A stretch of DNA of 7,584 nt from Akkermansia sp. (GTDB lineage: Bacteria > Verrucomicrobiota > Verrucomicrobiia > Verrucomicrobiales > Akkermansiaceae): positions 1-7,584 of the forward strand of contig JAIFNK010000217.1 in the NCBI GenBank assembly GCA_020047775.1. Direction: 5' to 3'. The notes below the pieces were generated by a model. That model did no database searches and had not been told where the DNA came from. It worked only from the letters and a program-made list of their open reading frames with translations. Position numbers and translations under genes: made by a program. How positions within the stretch are numbered: position 1 is the first letter of the stretch; every line of letters starts with the position of its first letter. Below, piece by piece: positions 1-6,435 of this stretch.

Positions 1-1237
1 CCTTGGTGAGGCGGATGAGGTGGTTGAAGGTGTCGATCGCGGAGTAGTCGAACGGATAGGGCTTGCCGGCCCAGATGATCTGGATCGGGTATTTGTTGTT
101 CTGGAGCAGTTCGCGGAAGAGGCGCATGTCGCGGGCGATGAGGTCCGGCCGCTTGTAGCCGGCGAACCGGCGCGCCCAGACGAGGGTGAGCACGTTGGAC
201 TTGAAGAGCTTGCCGGTCTGATCGGCGACGACACGGAAGAGCCGCTCCTTGAGTTCGCGTTTGCGATGTTGCAACTCGTCGATGTCATTGCGGCCGCGGG
301 CGTGCTCGAGGCCGTGGTCCGCCCAGTATTTTTTGTTCTGGGCGTTGGTGACGTGGGTGATTTCGCAGATATTCGGAGAGTCCTTCCACATCTGGCGGGA
401 CACCTCGCCATGGAGTTTGGAAACGCCGTTGGCGATGCGGGCAAGCCGGAGGGCGGCGAGCGAGTGGTTGAATTCTCCGCCGGTGATTCCGGTGATTTCG
501 CGGACTTCCTGCTCGGGCACCCCGCCGAAGAACGAGAAATCGCGGAGCAGGTCGAAGCCGTGTTTTTCATTTCCCGCCTCTTCCGGAGTGTGGGTGGTGA
601 AGACGAGGCGCTTTTTCACTTCTTCCAGGCTGCGGTGCTTTTCGTAGATGTGGAATGCGGCGGAGAGTCCGTGCGCCTCATTGAGGTGCCAGACGTCCGG
701 GTCCACGCCGAGCTCGTCGAGCAGGCGGGCGCCACCGGCACCGAGGATGATGTATTGGGCGATGCGGCGGAGGTGGTCGTGGTCGTAGAGCCGGTGGGTG
801 ATGGCGCGGGAGAGGCTGTCGTTTTCCTCCACATCCGTGCTCAGGAAAAACATCGGCACCGTGCCGAAGATATCCCCAGGCAGGAACATCGCCTTGACCC
901 ACACCGGGTGGCCGTGGACGGGGACGGTGAAGCGGATGCCGGTATCCTGAAGGAACGCATATTCCTTCTTGCGGAATTGCACGGCGAGCTCGCGATCCTC
1001 GCCGCGGGCCTGGTTGTAGTAGCCGTAGGTCCACAGGATGCCAATGCCGCAGAGGTTCTGGCGGACGTCCGCCGCCGCCCGCATGTGGGAACCGGCGAGG
1101 AATCCGAGACCGCCCGAGTAAATCTTGAAGCTCTGGTCGATGGCGAACTCACACGAGAAGTAAACAGCGCTTTTTGCGTATTTCGGGTCGATTTCGTAGG
1201 TGTGGGCGAACGGTTTGGGAAGAAAGGAGGAAGCCAT
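1..1237 (-). CDS. glgP: Alpha-glucan (glycogen/maltodextrin) phosphorylase, short form; 3' end cut by window edge
   Basis: Glycosyltransferase family 35 enzyme, expected to release glucose 1-phosphate from the ends of storage glucan in the cytoplasm using pyridoxal phosphate. The first 412 codons are visible. Family landmarks in order: YFSCEFA (26-32), IYSGGLGFLAG (39-49), WHLNEAHG (183-190), FTTHTPEEAGNE (213-224), WARRFAGYKRPDL (354-366) and AGKPYPFD (390-397). The phosphorylase core begins almost at residue 1, so the N-terminal DUF3417 domain of the long forms is absent; short relatives are about 550 residues. The PLP-binding lysine lies beyond the window, so catalytic competence cannot be checked. 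The ATG start is well fixed: an in-frame TAA lies at 1247-1249, only three codons upstream. No Shine-Dalgarno sequence precedes it. Several signature positions are unusual: AGSHM where AGDHL is common, and ITHVTNAQN where ITNGVH is common. The family call is firm; the exact glucan substrate is not decided by the sequence. Confidence 0.9.
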   Translation of the reverse strand, partial: MASSFLPKPFAHTYEIDPKYAKSAVYFSCEFAIDQSFKIYSGGLGFLAGSHMRAAADVRQNLCGIGILWTYGYYNQARGEDRELAVQFRKKEYAFLQDTGIRFTVPVHGHPVWVKAMFLPGDIFGTVPMFFLSTDVEENDSLSRAITHRLYDHDHLRRIAQYIILGAGGARLLDELGVDPDVWHLNEAHGLSAAFHIYEKHRSLEEVKKRLVFTTHTPEEAGNEKHGFDLLRDFSFFGGVPEQEVREITGITGGEFNHSLAALRLARIANGVSKLHGEVSRQMWKDSPNICEITHVTNAQNKKYWADHGLEHARGRNDIDELQHRKRELKERLFRVVADQTGKLFKSNVLTLVWARRFAGYKRPDLIARDMRLFRELLQNNKYPIQIIWAGKPYPFDYSAIDTFNHLIRLTK

Positions 1238-1536
1238 GGTGGTCGGTTAGGTGGAAGCGGAGATCGGTCGGATTGAATGATCCGGAGGTTGTAGGAAAGT
1301 CCTGACGCGTTGAATCAGTCTGACCGGGTAAATGCAAACCTCTAAACGGAAGTCGCCCTTGGATTTCTTAAGCGGAAGGTATTGAGAAGTGAGCATGGAC
1401 GGCATCTGAAAGGTCAACGGGTGGCAGCAATGCTCATTTCATACCAAGTAGCAACAATTCGAGGGTGACACATTTCCTTGGTTTTCAGTCGGTTGTCGAT
1501 TATTCACGGATTCTCGTGATTGACCGGAAGCAGAAC
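1238..1536. other. Intergenic region between the acyltransferase and phosphorylase genes
   Basis: About 299 bp without a convincing gene. It is somewhat less GC-rich than its flanks and must hold the phosphorylase promoter if that gene is transcribed on its own. On the minus strand a TTGACC hexamer (1412-1417) resembles a -35 box, but no acceptable -10 box follows at normal spacing. A perfect 7-bp inverted repeat, TGAGCAT (1390-1396) and ATGCTCA (1430-1436), flanks this hexamer with 33 bp between the arms; it could be an operator or chance. A weak 5-bp hairpin (1504-1519) lies after the acyltransferase stop but has no following T-tract, so it is not a convincing terminator. I see no tRNA or other RNA gene. 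Confidence 0.5.
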
Positions 1537-2610
1537 TCAGCGCGGACCAATTCTCGCACGCACGCCTTGCAGCGGCTGCTCGATCCAGCGCCAAGACGCG
1601 AGAGTCAGCCCCCAGGTGACCGCCGCGTAGAGGATAATCAGCAGGAAGGCGCCTGGGCCGTGTTCGAACGAGCCGTCCCACAGGAACCAGCAGAGTTTCC
1701 CGGTCACCAGCGGTGCGAGATTGTGAAAAAGGTAAAGCCCGTATGAAAGCTGGCCGACCCGCTGGATCGCCGGGTGTTCGAGAAATTGTCGGGAAATCCC
1801 GGAAAACCCCACCGAGGCCGCCGCGATGAAGCCGCACCAGGCGACTGCCAGCAGGGTTTGCTGGAATGCCCGCAACCCGAACGTGGGCCAACCCAGTGCA
1901 TGGAGGCCGAAGATCCCGAGGTAACCGCAAAGCGCGGCGACCGAGAGCCATCGCAGCCCGGGGCTTTCCAGCGACATCCCGCGATGCACCGCCACGGCGA
2001 GCAGCGCGCCGATGCCGAAATAGTCGAAACACGACCACGTCAGCACTTGCGGCCAGGTGAACCATGGCAGGAAAAACTCGTGAAACATCCGCGTCGCCGG
2101 ACCGATCGCCGTGAGCGCCAGGATCGCGGGAACCACCAGCCTGCGCGGCAGGAACCAGATCACAAACGGCCAGACCAGATAGAACTGCTGCTGGATCGCC
2201 AGCGACCAGAAATGATTCGTCCCGGAAGGCCAGTATCCCAGCTGCGCCATGTGGAAATTCGAAACATGGAACACATACCACGGCAGCCCGGAGCCAATCA
2301 TGTCCGGCGCGCGGACGATCCACGCCACGGCCAGCGCCGCATAATAAGGGGCCAGGATCCGCAGCCCGCGCCGGATTTGATAGGTCTTCAATGCCGCCGC
2401 TTTCCAAGTGCCGCCGCGCGCCTCGCTGCGGTCCCGCTCGCGGAGCAGCGAGCCGGTGATCAGATAACCGGTTAGGACGAGGAACAAAAACAGGAACACC
2501 TCGAAGGGAAACACCCGCGGCCAGCTGGCCGGGCACCAGTGATCCCAGCAGATCGCCAGCATCGCGACCGCCCTCACCCCGTCCAGTTGCACCGCCCGGC
2601 CATTCACCAT
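1537..2610 (-). CDS. Membrane acyltransferase, family 3 (AT3, OatA/NodX-like)
   Basis: Multi-spanning inner-membrane protein of the acyltransferase 3 family (PF01757), which moves acyl groups, usually acetyl, onto sugars of exopolysaccharide, O-antigen, peptidoglycan or antibiotics. For the 357-residue form starting at ATG 2610: QLDGVRA (8-14) opens helix 1, followed by the conserved histidine in WDHW (24). LTGYLIT (46-52) corresponds to the usual SGFLI. RRGLRILAPYY (80-90) is the R..RI.P.Y motif. WSLAIQQQFYL (135-145) corresponds to WSLxxExQFYL, but the usual glutamate is glutamine. SYGLYLFHN (289-297) and WRWIEQP (340-346) close the domain. Many hydrophobic stretches fill the rest. A GTG at 2643 would add 11 residues; the ATG was preferred because it sits close to the LDG motif as in relatives. 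Neither has a ribosome binding site. No fused SGNH domain is present. The acceptor cannot be named, because no polysaccharide cluster is visible nearby. Confidence 0.88.
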   Translation of the reverse strand: MVNGRAVQLDGVRAVAMLAICWDHWCPASWPRVFPFEVFLFLFLVLTGYLITGSLLRERDRSEARGGTWKAAALKTYQIRRGLRILAPYYAALAVAWIVRAPDMIGSGLPWYVFHVSNFHMAQLGYWPSGTNHFWSLAIQQQFYLVWPFVIWFLPRRLVVPAILALTAIGPATRMFHEFFLPWFTWPQVLTWSCFDYFGIGALLAVAVHRGMSLESPGLRWLSVAALCGYLGIFGLHALGWPTFGLRAFQQTLLAVAWCGFIAAASVGFSGISRQFLEHPAIQRVGQLSYGLYLFHNLAPLVTGKLCWFLWDGSFEHGPGAFLLIILYAAVTWGLTLASWRWIEQPLQGVRARIGPR

Positions 2611-2673
2611 GTGCTTGAAACCATGAACCGCAGAAGGATGCACGCGAATTGCGAAAACCGGTCAGGCGAAGGT

Positions 2674-2738
2674 GGCGGCGGTTTCCAACCGCCATGCCCC
2701 ATCCTCTCTGCCAGGCATGGCGGTTGAAAACCGCCGCC
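2674..2738. repeat. Intergenic palindromic repeat (REP/BIME-like), 25-bp arms, 15-nt spacer
   Basis: Arms 2674-2698 and 2714-2738 are reverse complements over 25 bp with one exception (C2685 against A2727), separated by a 15-nt spacer (2699-2713). Each arm is itself a small palindrome: GGCGGTT-TCC-AACCGCC (2677-2693) and GGCGGTT-GAA-AACCGCC (2719-2735), each with a 7-bp stem and 3-nt loop. The element can therefore fold either as one long hairpin or as two short ones. In minus-strand RNA the single exception becomes a G-U pair, so the long hairpin is unbroken in the topoisomerase transcript. It starts 5 nt beyond the topoisomerase stop codon. There is no U-tract after it, so it is more likely a 3'-end stabiliser, Rho-linked structure or dispersed repeat than a standard intrinsic terminator. 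Multi-copy status cannot be shown from this window. Confidence 0.85.
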
Positions 2739-2743
2739 CCGGC

Positions 2744-5335
2744 TCACGCGTCCTTGGCTTTCGCCGCCTTCTTCGCGGCGACCTTCTTCACCGGGCGCGG
2801 CGGGAAGTCGAAGCCGATCTTGCCGTCCTTCGGCTCGAAGGTGAGGTGGGCGTCGAACTTGCGTTTGGTGCGGTTGGAAACGAAGCCCTTGAGGACGTCG
2901 GTTTTTCCCGTGGAAATGAGCTTGAGCATCTGGTCCTGCGGGATTTCGCACTGGAGAATGGACTTGCCGATGCGGATGCCGTGCGGGTCCTTCTTGGTGA
3001 CGATCTCCGGGACGTGATAGGCCTTGTCAGTGGCGTAAACCATGTAGGATTTGCCGTCCTCGGTCTTGGCCTCGCCGATGAGTTGCTCTTCGGTGAGCTC
3101 GGGCGGACCGTCGCGGTCGTCGCCTTCGAAGACGAAGTTGATCTTGAACTTCGCGTCCAACTCCAAAGCCGCGTCGAAGGGTTTGTTGAACTTCGAGCGG
3201 AAGCCGGTGAGCGGGCCGACATGCTTGGTGGTGAAGAGCTGGATGGCCTCCGCCTCGGTGAGCAGGCGGCCGGCGATGTGTTTCTTCGCCTTGAACTTAC
3301 ACTCCGGCTCGCGGCACTCGTAGGTGGCCTCGGTTTGCTTGAGGCCCGGCGCGCCGCACATCGGGCAGGCAGCTTTGAGATCGGGGAAAACCTCGCTTTT
3401 TGCGAGCTCGGCGGCGGAGCGGGCCTTGGTGCAGATTTCGTTGGTGTAGGCGATGATCTCCTTCATGAAATCGCCGCGCTTGAGATTTCCGTGCTCCATC
3501 TGGCGGAGTTTGAATTCCCAGTCGCCCGTGAGTTTCGGTGAGTAGAGCCCTTCGATGTCCATCTCGCGGACCAGATCAATGAGACGCATGCCGGAGCCGG
3601 AGACAAAAAGCTCGCGGCCTTCGCGGGCGAGGTATTTCTGGGAGATCAGGCCTTCGATGGTCGCCGCGCGGGTGGCGGGAGTGCCGAGGCCGCGGTCGGC
3701 CATGGCTTCGCGGAGCGCTTCGTCGTCGATGAGTTTGCCGGCGCCTTCCATCGCGGAAAGTAGCGTGGACTCGGTCATCCGGGCGGGTGGTTTGGTTTCC
3801 TCGGCGAGGACTTCCACGGACTTGGCGCTGGCGGGTTCACCGGCGCTGACCGGGCAAAGCTCGTCTTTTCCGGCGGCCACACCGGGGCGGCGGCCGTAAA
3901 CTTCGAGCCAACCGGGTTTCACCAGGATGCGGCCTTCGGTTTTGAAAGTATCGGTGATACAGGCATTCTTGCCTGTAGGAGAAGAGTCAGAGCAGGCAGG
4001 AATGCCTGCGTCACTGATGCGGGTGAGGCGCGTCGTTTGTTCGAACTCCGCGGACGGATAGAAGACGGCGATGAAGCGCTTCACGATCATGTCGTAGAGC
4101 TTCTGCTCAGCCTCGCTGAGTTTGGAAAACTTGCCGGTCGGGATGATGGCAAAGTGATCCGAGACCTTCTTGCTGTCGAAAATGCGGCGTGATTTGTGCA
4201 GGCGCGGGCCTTTTTCGTCGCTGCCGGAGAGCACGGCCTTGGCGTATTTTGCGACGTCGAGGCCGCTGTTGCCGACATCGGCCATCGTCTCGCGGACGTT
4301 GCCGGTGTAGTCTTCCGGCAAATACCGCGAATCGGTCCGCGGGTAGGTGATCATCTTGTGCTTTTCGTAAAGCGCCTGGGCGATTTGCAGTGTGCCTTTC
4401 GCAGAAAACGGCGCTTCACGTTGCAGCGTGGTGAGGTCATAGAGCTGCGGGGCGATCTGCGAGTTCGCCTTTTTCTCCTCGGTGACCTTGCCGGTCTTGC
4501 CTTGGCAACGGGCTTGGATCGCCTCGGCGGTCAGCTTGTCCCAGATGCGCTCGGGCTTGGAAAGCGGCTTGGTTTCGTCCTTTTTCCAGGATTCATCGAT
4601 CCATTTGCCGAGGTATTCGCCGGCCTGCACGCCGAAGGTGGCGTGGACTTCGAAATACGGCGTCGGCCGGAACGCTTGGATCTCGGCCTCGCGCTGGGCG
4701 AGGATCGCGAGCGTCGGCGTCTGGACGCGGCCAGCGGCGGTGATGTTGAAGCCACCGTGGCGGGAATTGAAACAGGTGAGGGCGCGGGTGGCGTTGAGGC
4801 CGACCAGCCAATCCGACTCGGAACGGCACTTCGCAGCGTCGGCGAGCGGCATCATCGACTCGCCGGAGCGGAGGTTTTTCCACGCTTCGAGGATCGAGTC
4901 GTTGGTCATCGACTGCATCCACAGCCGCTTGACCGGCTTGTTGATTTCGCCGATTTCCATGATGTAGCGGAAAATCAGCTCACCTTCCCGGCCGGCGTCG
5001 CAGGCATTGACGATGAGATCCACGTCCTTGCGCTTGGCGAGCTTGAGCACCTGCTTGAGGCGGGCCTCGGAGTCGGGGATCGGGTCGAGATCAAATTTGT
5101 CCGGGATCGCGGGAAGCACGGTGAAATTCCACGGCAGTTTCTTGCCGTTCGGACCCATCGGCATGCGCAGCTCGACGAGGTGGCCGACGGCGGAGGTGAT
5201 GACCGCTTTCTCGTTTTCGAAAAACACGTCGCGACCGGAGCCGGACTTTTCAAACTTGCCGAGCTCCTTGGCGAGCACGCGGCTGAGGTCGGTCATGACA
5301 CTCGGTTTTTCGGCAATAATCAGTATTTTTCCCAT
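2744..5335 (-). CDS. topB: Type IA DNA topoisomerase, topoisomerase III (TopB) class
   Basis: This 863-residue enzyme cuts and passes single DNA strands to relax negative supercoils and resolve recombination or replication intermediates. Toprim domain: AEKPS with Glu9, then [12 protein letters not shown] (112-123) with Asp113 and Glu117/Glu119; the second aspartate of DxD is glycine, as in Bacillus-type TopB. Then [11 protein letters not shown] (200-210), active-site [11 protein letters not shown] (330-340) with Tyr331 and Arg333, SDHFAIIPT (392-400) and [14 protein letters not shown] (548-561). A zinc ribbon follows with Cys657, Cys660, Cys674 and Cys679, then two topoisomerase C-terminal repeats (about 688-737 and 790-844) and a Lys/Ala-rich tail. 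The N-terminal half matches TopB rather than TopA. The protein is longer than E. coli TopB (653) because of the C-terminal part. Residues about 441-461 are encoded by a palindromic repeat (3948-4020), apparently an in-frame insertion. ATG 5335 places Glu9 at the usual distance; no clear ribosome binding site. Confidence 0.95.
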   Translation of the reverse strand: MGKILIIAEKPSVMTDLSRVLAKELGKFEKSGSGRDVFFENEKAVITSAVGHLVELRMPMGPNGKKLPWNFTVLPAIPDKFDLDPIPDSEARLKQVLKLAKRKDVDLIVNACDAGREGELIFRYIMEIGEINKPVKRLWMQSMTNDSILEAWKNLRSGESMMPLADAAKCRSESDWLVGLNATRALTCFNSRHGGFNITAAGRVQTPTLAILAQREAEIQAFRPTPYFEVHATFGVQAGEYLGKWIDESWKKDETKPLSKPERIWDKLTAEAIQARCQGKTGKVTEEKKANSQIAPQLYDLTTLQREAPFSAKGTLQIAQALYEKHKMITYPRTDSRYLPEDYTGNVRETMADVGNSGLDVAKYAKAVLSGSDEKGPRLHKSRRIFDSKKVSDHFAIIPTGKFSKLSEAEQKLYDMIVKRFIAVFYPSAEFEQTTRLTRISDAGIPACSDSSPTGKNACITDTFKTEGRILVKPGWLEVYGRRPGVAAGKDELCPVSAGEPASAKSVEVLAEETKPPARMTESTLLSAMEGAGKLIDDEALREAMADRGLGTPATRAATIEGLISQKYLAREGRELFVSGSGMRLIDLVREMDIEGLYSPKLTGDWEFKLRQMEHGNLKRGDFMKEIIAYTNEICTKARSAAELAKSEVFPDLKAACPMCGAPGLKQTEATYECREPECKFKAKKHIAGRLLTEAEAIQLFTTKHVGPLTGFRSKFNKPFDAALELDAKFKINFVFEGDDRDGPPELTEEQLIGEAKTEDGKSYMVYATDKAYHVPEIVTKKDPHGIRIGKSILQCEIPQDQMLKLISTGKTDVLKGFVSNRTKRKFDAHLTFEPKDGKIGFDFPPRPVKKVAAKKAAKAKDA
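3948..4020. repeat. Palindromic element inside the topB coding sequence, translated in frame
   Basis: Arms 3948-3976 and 3992-4020 (29 nt each) face each other around a 15-nt spacer (3977-3991). Twenty-three of 29 positions are complementary and all six exceptions are transitions. In plus-strand RNA five of the six become G-U pairs, leaving one A-C mismatch. Each arm contains its own mini-palindromes: ACAGGCA-TTCT-TGCCTGT (3959-3976) and GCAGGCA-GGAA-TGCCTGC (3992-4009), both with 7-bp stems, plus GTATC-GGT-GATAC (3948-3960) and a G-U-containing partner at 4008-4020. It is read through in the topB frame, giving the residues AGIPAC...TGKNACI (about 443-460), with no stop or frameshift. Compared with the Bacillus TopB sequence as I recall it, this is about 20 extra residues between two strands of the domain after the HxAIIPT motif. 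Confidence 0.8.
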
Positions 5336-5474
5336 GGTGAAATCCGGCCGTTAAGCGGCGCTGGGTTGAGGGACTAGGCTGGCGCGGCTGGATTTGGCAA
5401 GCCGATTGGTGAAATTTGTCGAAAGTGTTCCGTGAAAGCCGCCGCAACCTTGCCCCGTTAACAAACCCAATTCA
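5336..5474. promoter_or_regulatory. Divergent intergenic region between topB and the SGNH hydrolase gene
   Basis: This 139-bp space separates the start codons of two genes read in opposite directions, so it should hold both of their promoters. A TTGGCA hexamer on the plus strand (5394-5399) is a possible -35 box for the hydrolase, but the hexamers 16-18 nt further on (around 5416-5423) are poor -10 matches. On the minus strand TTGCCA overlaps the same site. I cannot assign a promoter with confidence. Neither gene has a purine-rich ribosome binding site in the 15 nt before its ATG. Confidence 0.45.
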
Positions 5475-6404
5475 ATGACCCGAAAAATCCTTTGCGCTAT
5501 GAGCATCTTCGCGGCGGCTGTGCTCTCGTTCCGCGCCCAAGCGGCCCCGGCCAGAGTGGCCATTCTGGGGGACAGCATCACCTATGACGGTCGCTGGGCG
5601 ACGCGGGTCGAGTCCGCGCTGCGGTTCACTCCGGAGTTCGCCGATGCGGAAATCGTCAACTTCGGCCTCGGCAGCGAGACGGTGTCCGGCCTGTCCGAAC
5701 CGAACCACGCCGGCGGGAAATTCCCCCGACCCTGCCTCCATGAGCGACTCGACCGCATCCTCGTCGCCTTCAAGCCGACCCTGGTCCTCGCCTGCTACGG
5801 CATGAACGACGGTATCTACCTCCCGCCCGCCGCCGCCCGCTTCCAAGCGTATCAGGACGGCATCGTGAAATTGAAAACCGCCGTCGAGAAACAGGGTGGA
5901 AAAATCATTTTCATTACCCCACCGCTCCACAACGCCGACAAGCCTGCAGACGATGCAAAACGCTACGACGTCGTGCTCGACGCCTACGGGGACTGGCTCG
6001 TCTCCCGCCGCGCCGATGGCTGGCAGGTCATCGACATCCGCCCGGACCTCAGACGGGCGGTCGCTGCCGAAAAAGCCCGGAACCCGCAATTCATCTTCGC
6101 CAAGGACAACGTCCACCCCGGCGACGAAGGCCACCTCTTCATCGCGGACTCCATCACCCGCCAGCTCTGGCCGCTCCTGAACCTCCCCGGCTCGCCGAAG
6201 TTTCCAAATGACCACGCCCTGACCCTCCTCCGCCGCCGCAGCGATTTGCTCAAACGCGCCTGGCTTACACAGACGCGCCACACCCGTCCCGGAGTCCCCA
6301 CCGGTCTGCCGCTCGATCAAGCGGACGCCCAAGCGGCGGAACTGATGAAGGCCTACCTGCAAGGTGTCCCGGCTGTCTCAGCCGGAAGCGGAAAACCCGA
6401 CTAA
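5475..6404 (+). CDS. Secreted SGNH/GDSL-family hydrolase
   Basis: A 309-residue protein with an N-terminal signal peptide (basic MTRK, hydrophobic core, predicted cleavage after AQA at 21-23), so it should act in the periplasm or outside the cell as an esterase, lipase or carbohydrate deacetylase. SGNH blocks are all present: VAILGDSITYDG (28-39) with nucleophile Ser34; VNFGLGSET (61-69) with the block II glycine Gly64; YGMND (108-112) with Asn111; DNVHP (211-215) with Asp211 and His214 of the triad. After the fold, residues about 246-298 form a charged helical tail with RPGVPTGLPL (271-280), a tail I associate with Verrucomicrobia and Planctomycetes SGNH proteins. The gene is alone on the plus strand, divergent from topB and convergent with dprA (31 bp between the stop codons). 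ATG 5475 is the start that gives a proper basic n-region; an internal ATG at 5499 is less likely. The substrate cannot be told from the sequence. Confidence 0.9.
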   Translation: MTRKILCAMSIFAAAVLSFRAQAAPARVAILGDSITYDGRWATRVESALRFTPEFADAEIVNFGLGSETVSGLSEPNHAGGKFPRPCLHERLDRILVAFKPTLVLACYGMNDGIYLPPAAARFQAYQDGIVKLKTAVEKQGGKIIFITPPLHNADKPADDAKRYDVVLDAYGDWLVSRRADGWQVIDIRPDLRRAVAAEKARNPQFIFAKDNVHPGDEGHLFIADSITRQLWPLLNLPGSPKFPNDHALTLLRRRSDLLKRAWLTQTRHTRPGVPTGLPLDQADAQAAELMKAYLQGVPAVSAGSGKPD

Positions 6405-6417
6405 GGCTGCCGGGACA
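6365..6417. repeat. Inverted repeat across the 3' ends of the convergent SGNH and dprA genes
   Basis: A perfect 9-bp inverted repeat, TGTCCCGGC (6365-6373) and GCCGGGACA (6409-6417), encloses the last hydrolase codons and its TAA stop. A second hairpin, CCGGCT-GTCTC-AGCCGG (6369-6385), overlaps the left arm and is an alternative fold. It lies at the junction of two converging genes, where a bidirectional terminator would be expected. No T-tract follows on either strand, so an intrinsic terminator is not demonstrated. It may be a third palindromic repeat or a transcript-end structure. Confidence 0.5.
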
Positions 6418-6435
6418 AATTCTGTGATAAATCCT

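Noticed and set aside
20..1276. 418-codon open frame on the plus strand, antisense to the phosphorylase gene
   Set aside because: The minus strand here encodes an unmistakable GT35 phosphorylase. The plus frame is rich in V, E, G and A with no recognisable domain, as expected for a shadow frame in GC-rich coding DNA.
1389..1417. Sigma-70-like promoter for the phosphorylase (TTGACC at 1412-1417, minus strand)
   Set aside because: The hexamers 16-18 nt downstream are GC-containing and far from TATAAT, so the match is not better than chance.
1238..1440. Possible tRNA or small RNA gene in the intergenic gap
   Set aside because: No T-arm GGTTCGAATCC-like motif, no CCA end and no cloverleaf-compatible stems were found.
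1504..1519. Hairpin TCACG-GATTCT-CGTGA as terminator of the acyltransferase gene
   Set aside because: Only a 5-bp stem and no T-tract on the minus strand.
1439..2695. 418-codon minus-strand frame overlapping the acyltransferase gene
   Set aside because: It is a shifted frame over the same bases, rich in R, G and A with no membrane pattern. The frame ending at 1537 has all AT3 motifs.
2604..2951. 115-codon minus-strand frame running across the intergenic palindrome
   Set aside because: It overlaps the end of topB in another frame and its GGGFQPPC / GGWKPPPP segments are translated repeat arms, so it is probably not a gene.
4196..5377. 393-codon plus-strand frame antisense to the 5' half of topB
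   Set aside because: The opposite strand encodes the Toprim and active-site regions of TopB. The antisense product has no domain and would cover the topB start.
5472..6362. 296-codon minus-strand frame antisense to the SGNH hydrolase gene
   Set aside because: The plus strand carries a signal peptide and all SGNH catalytic blocks. The antisense frame is a compositional shadow.
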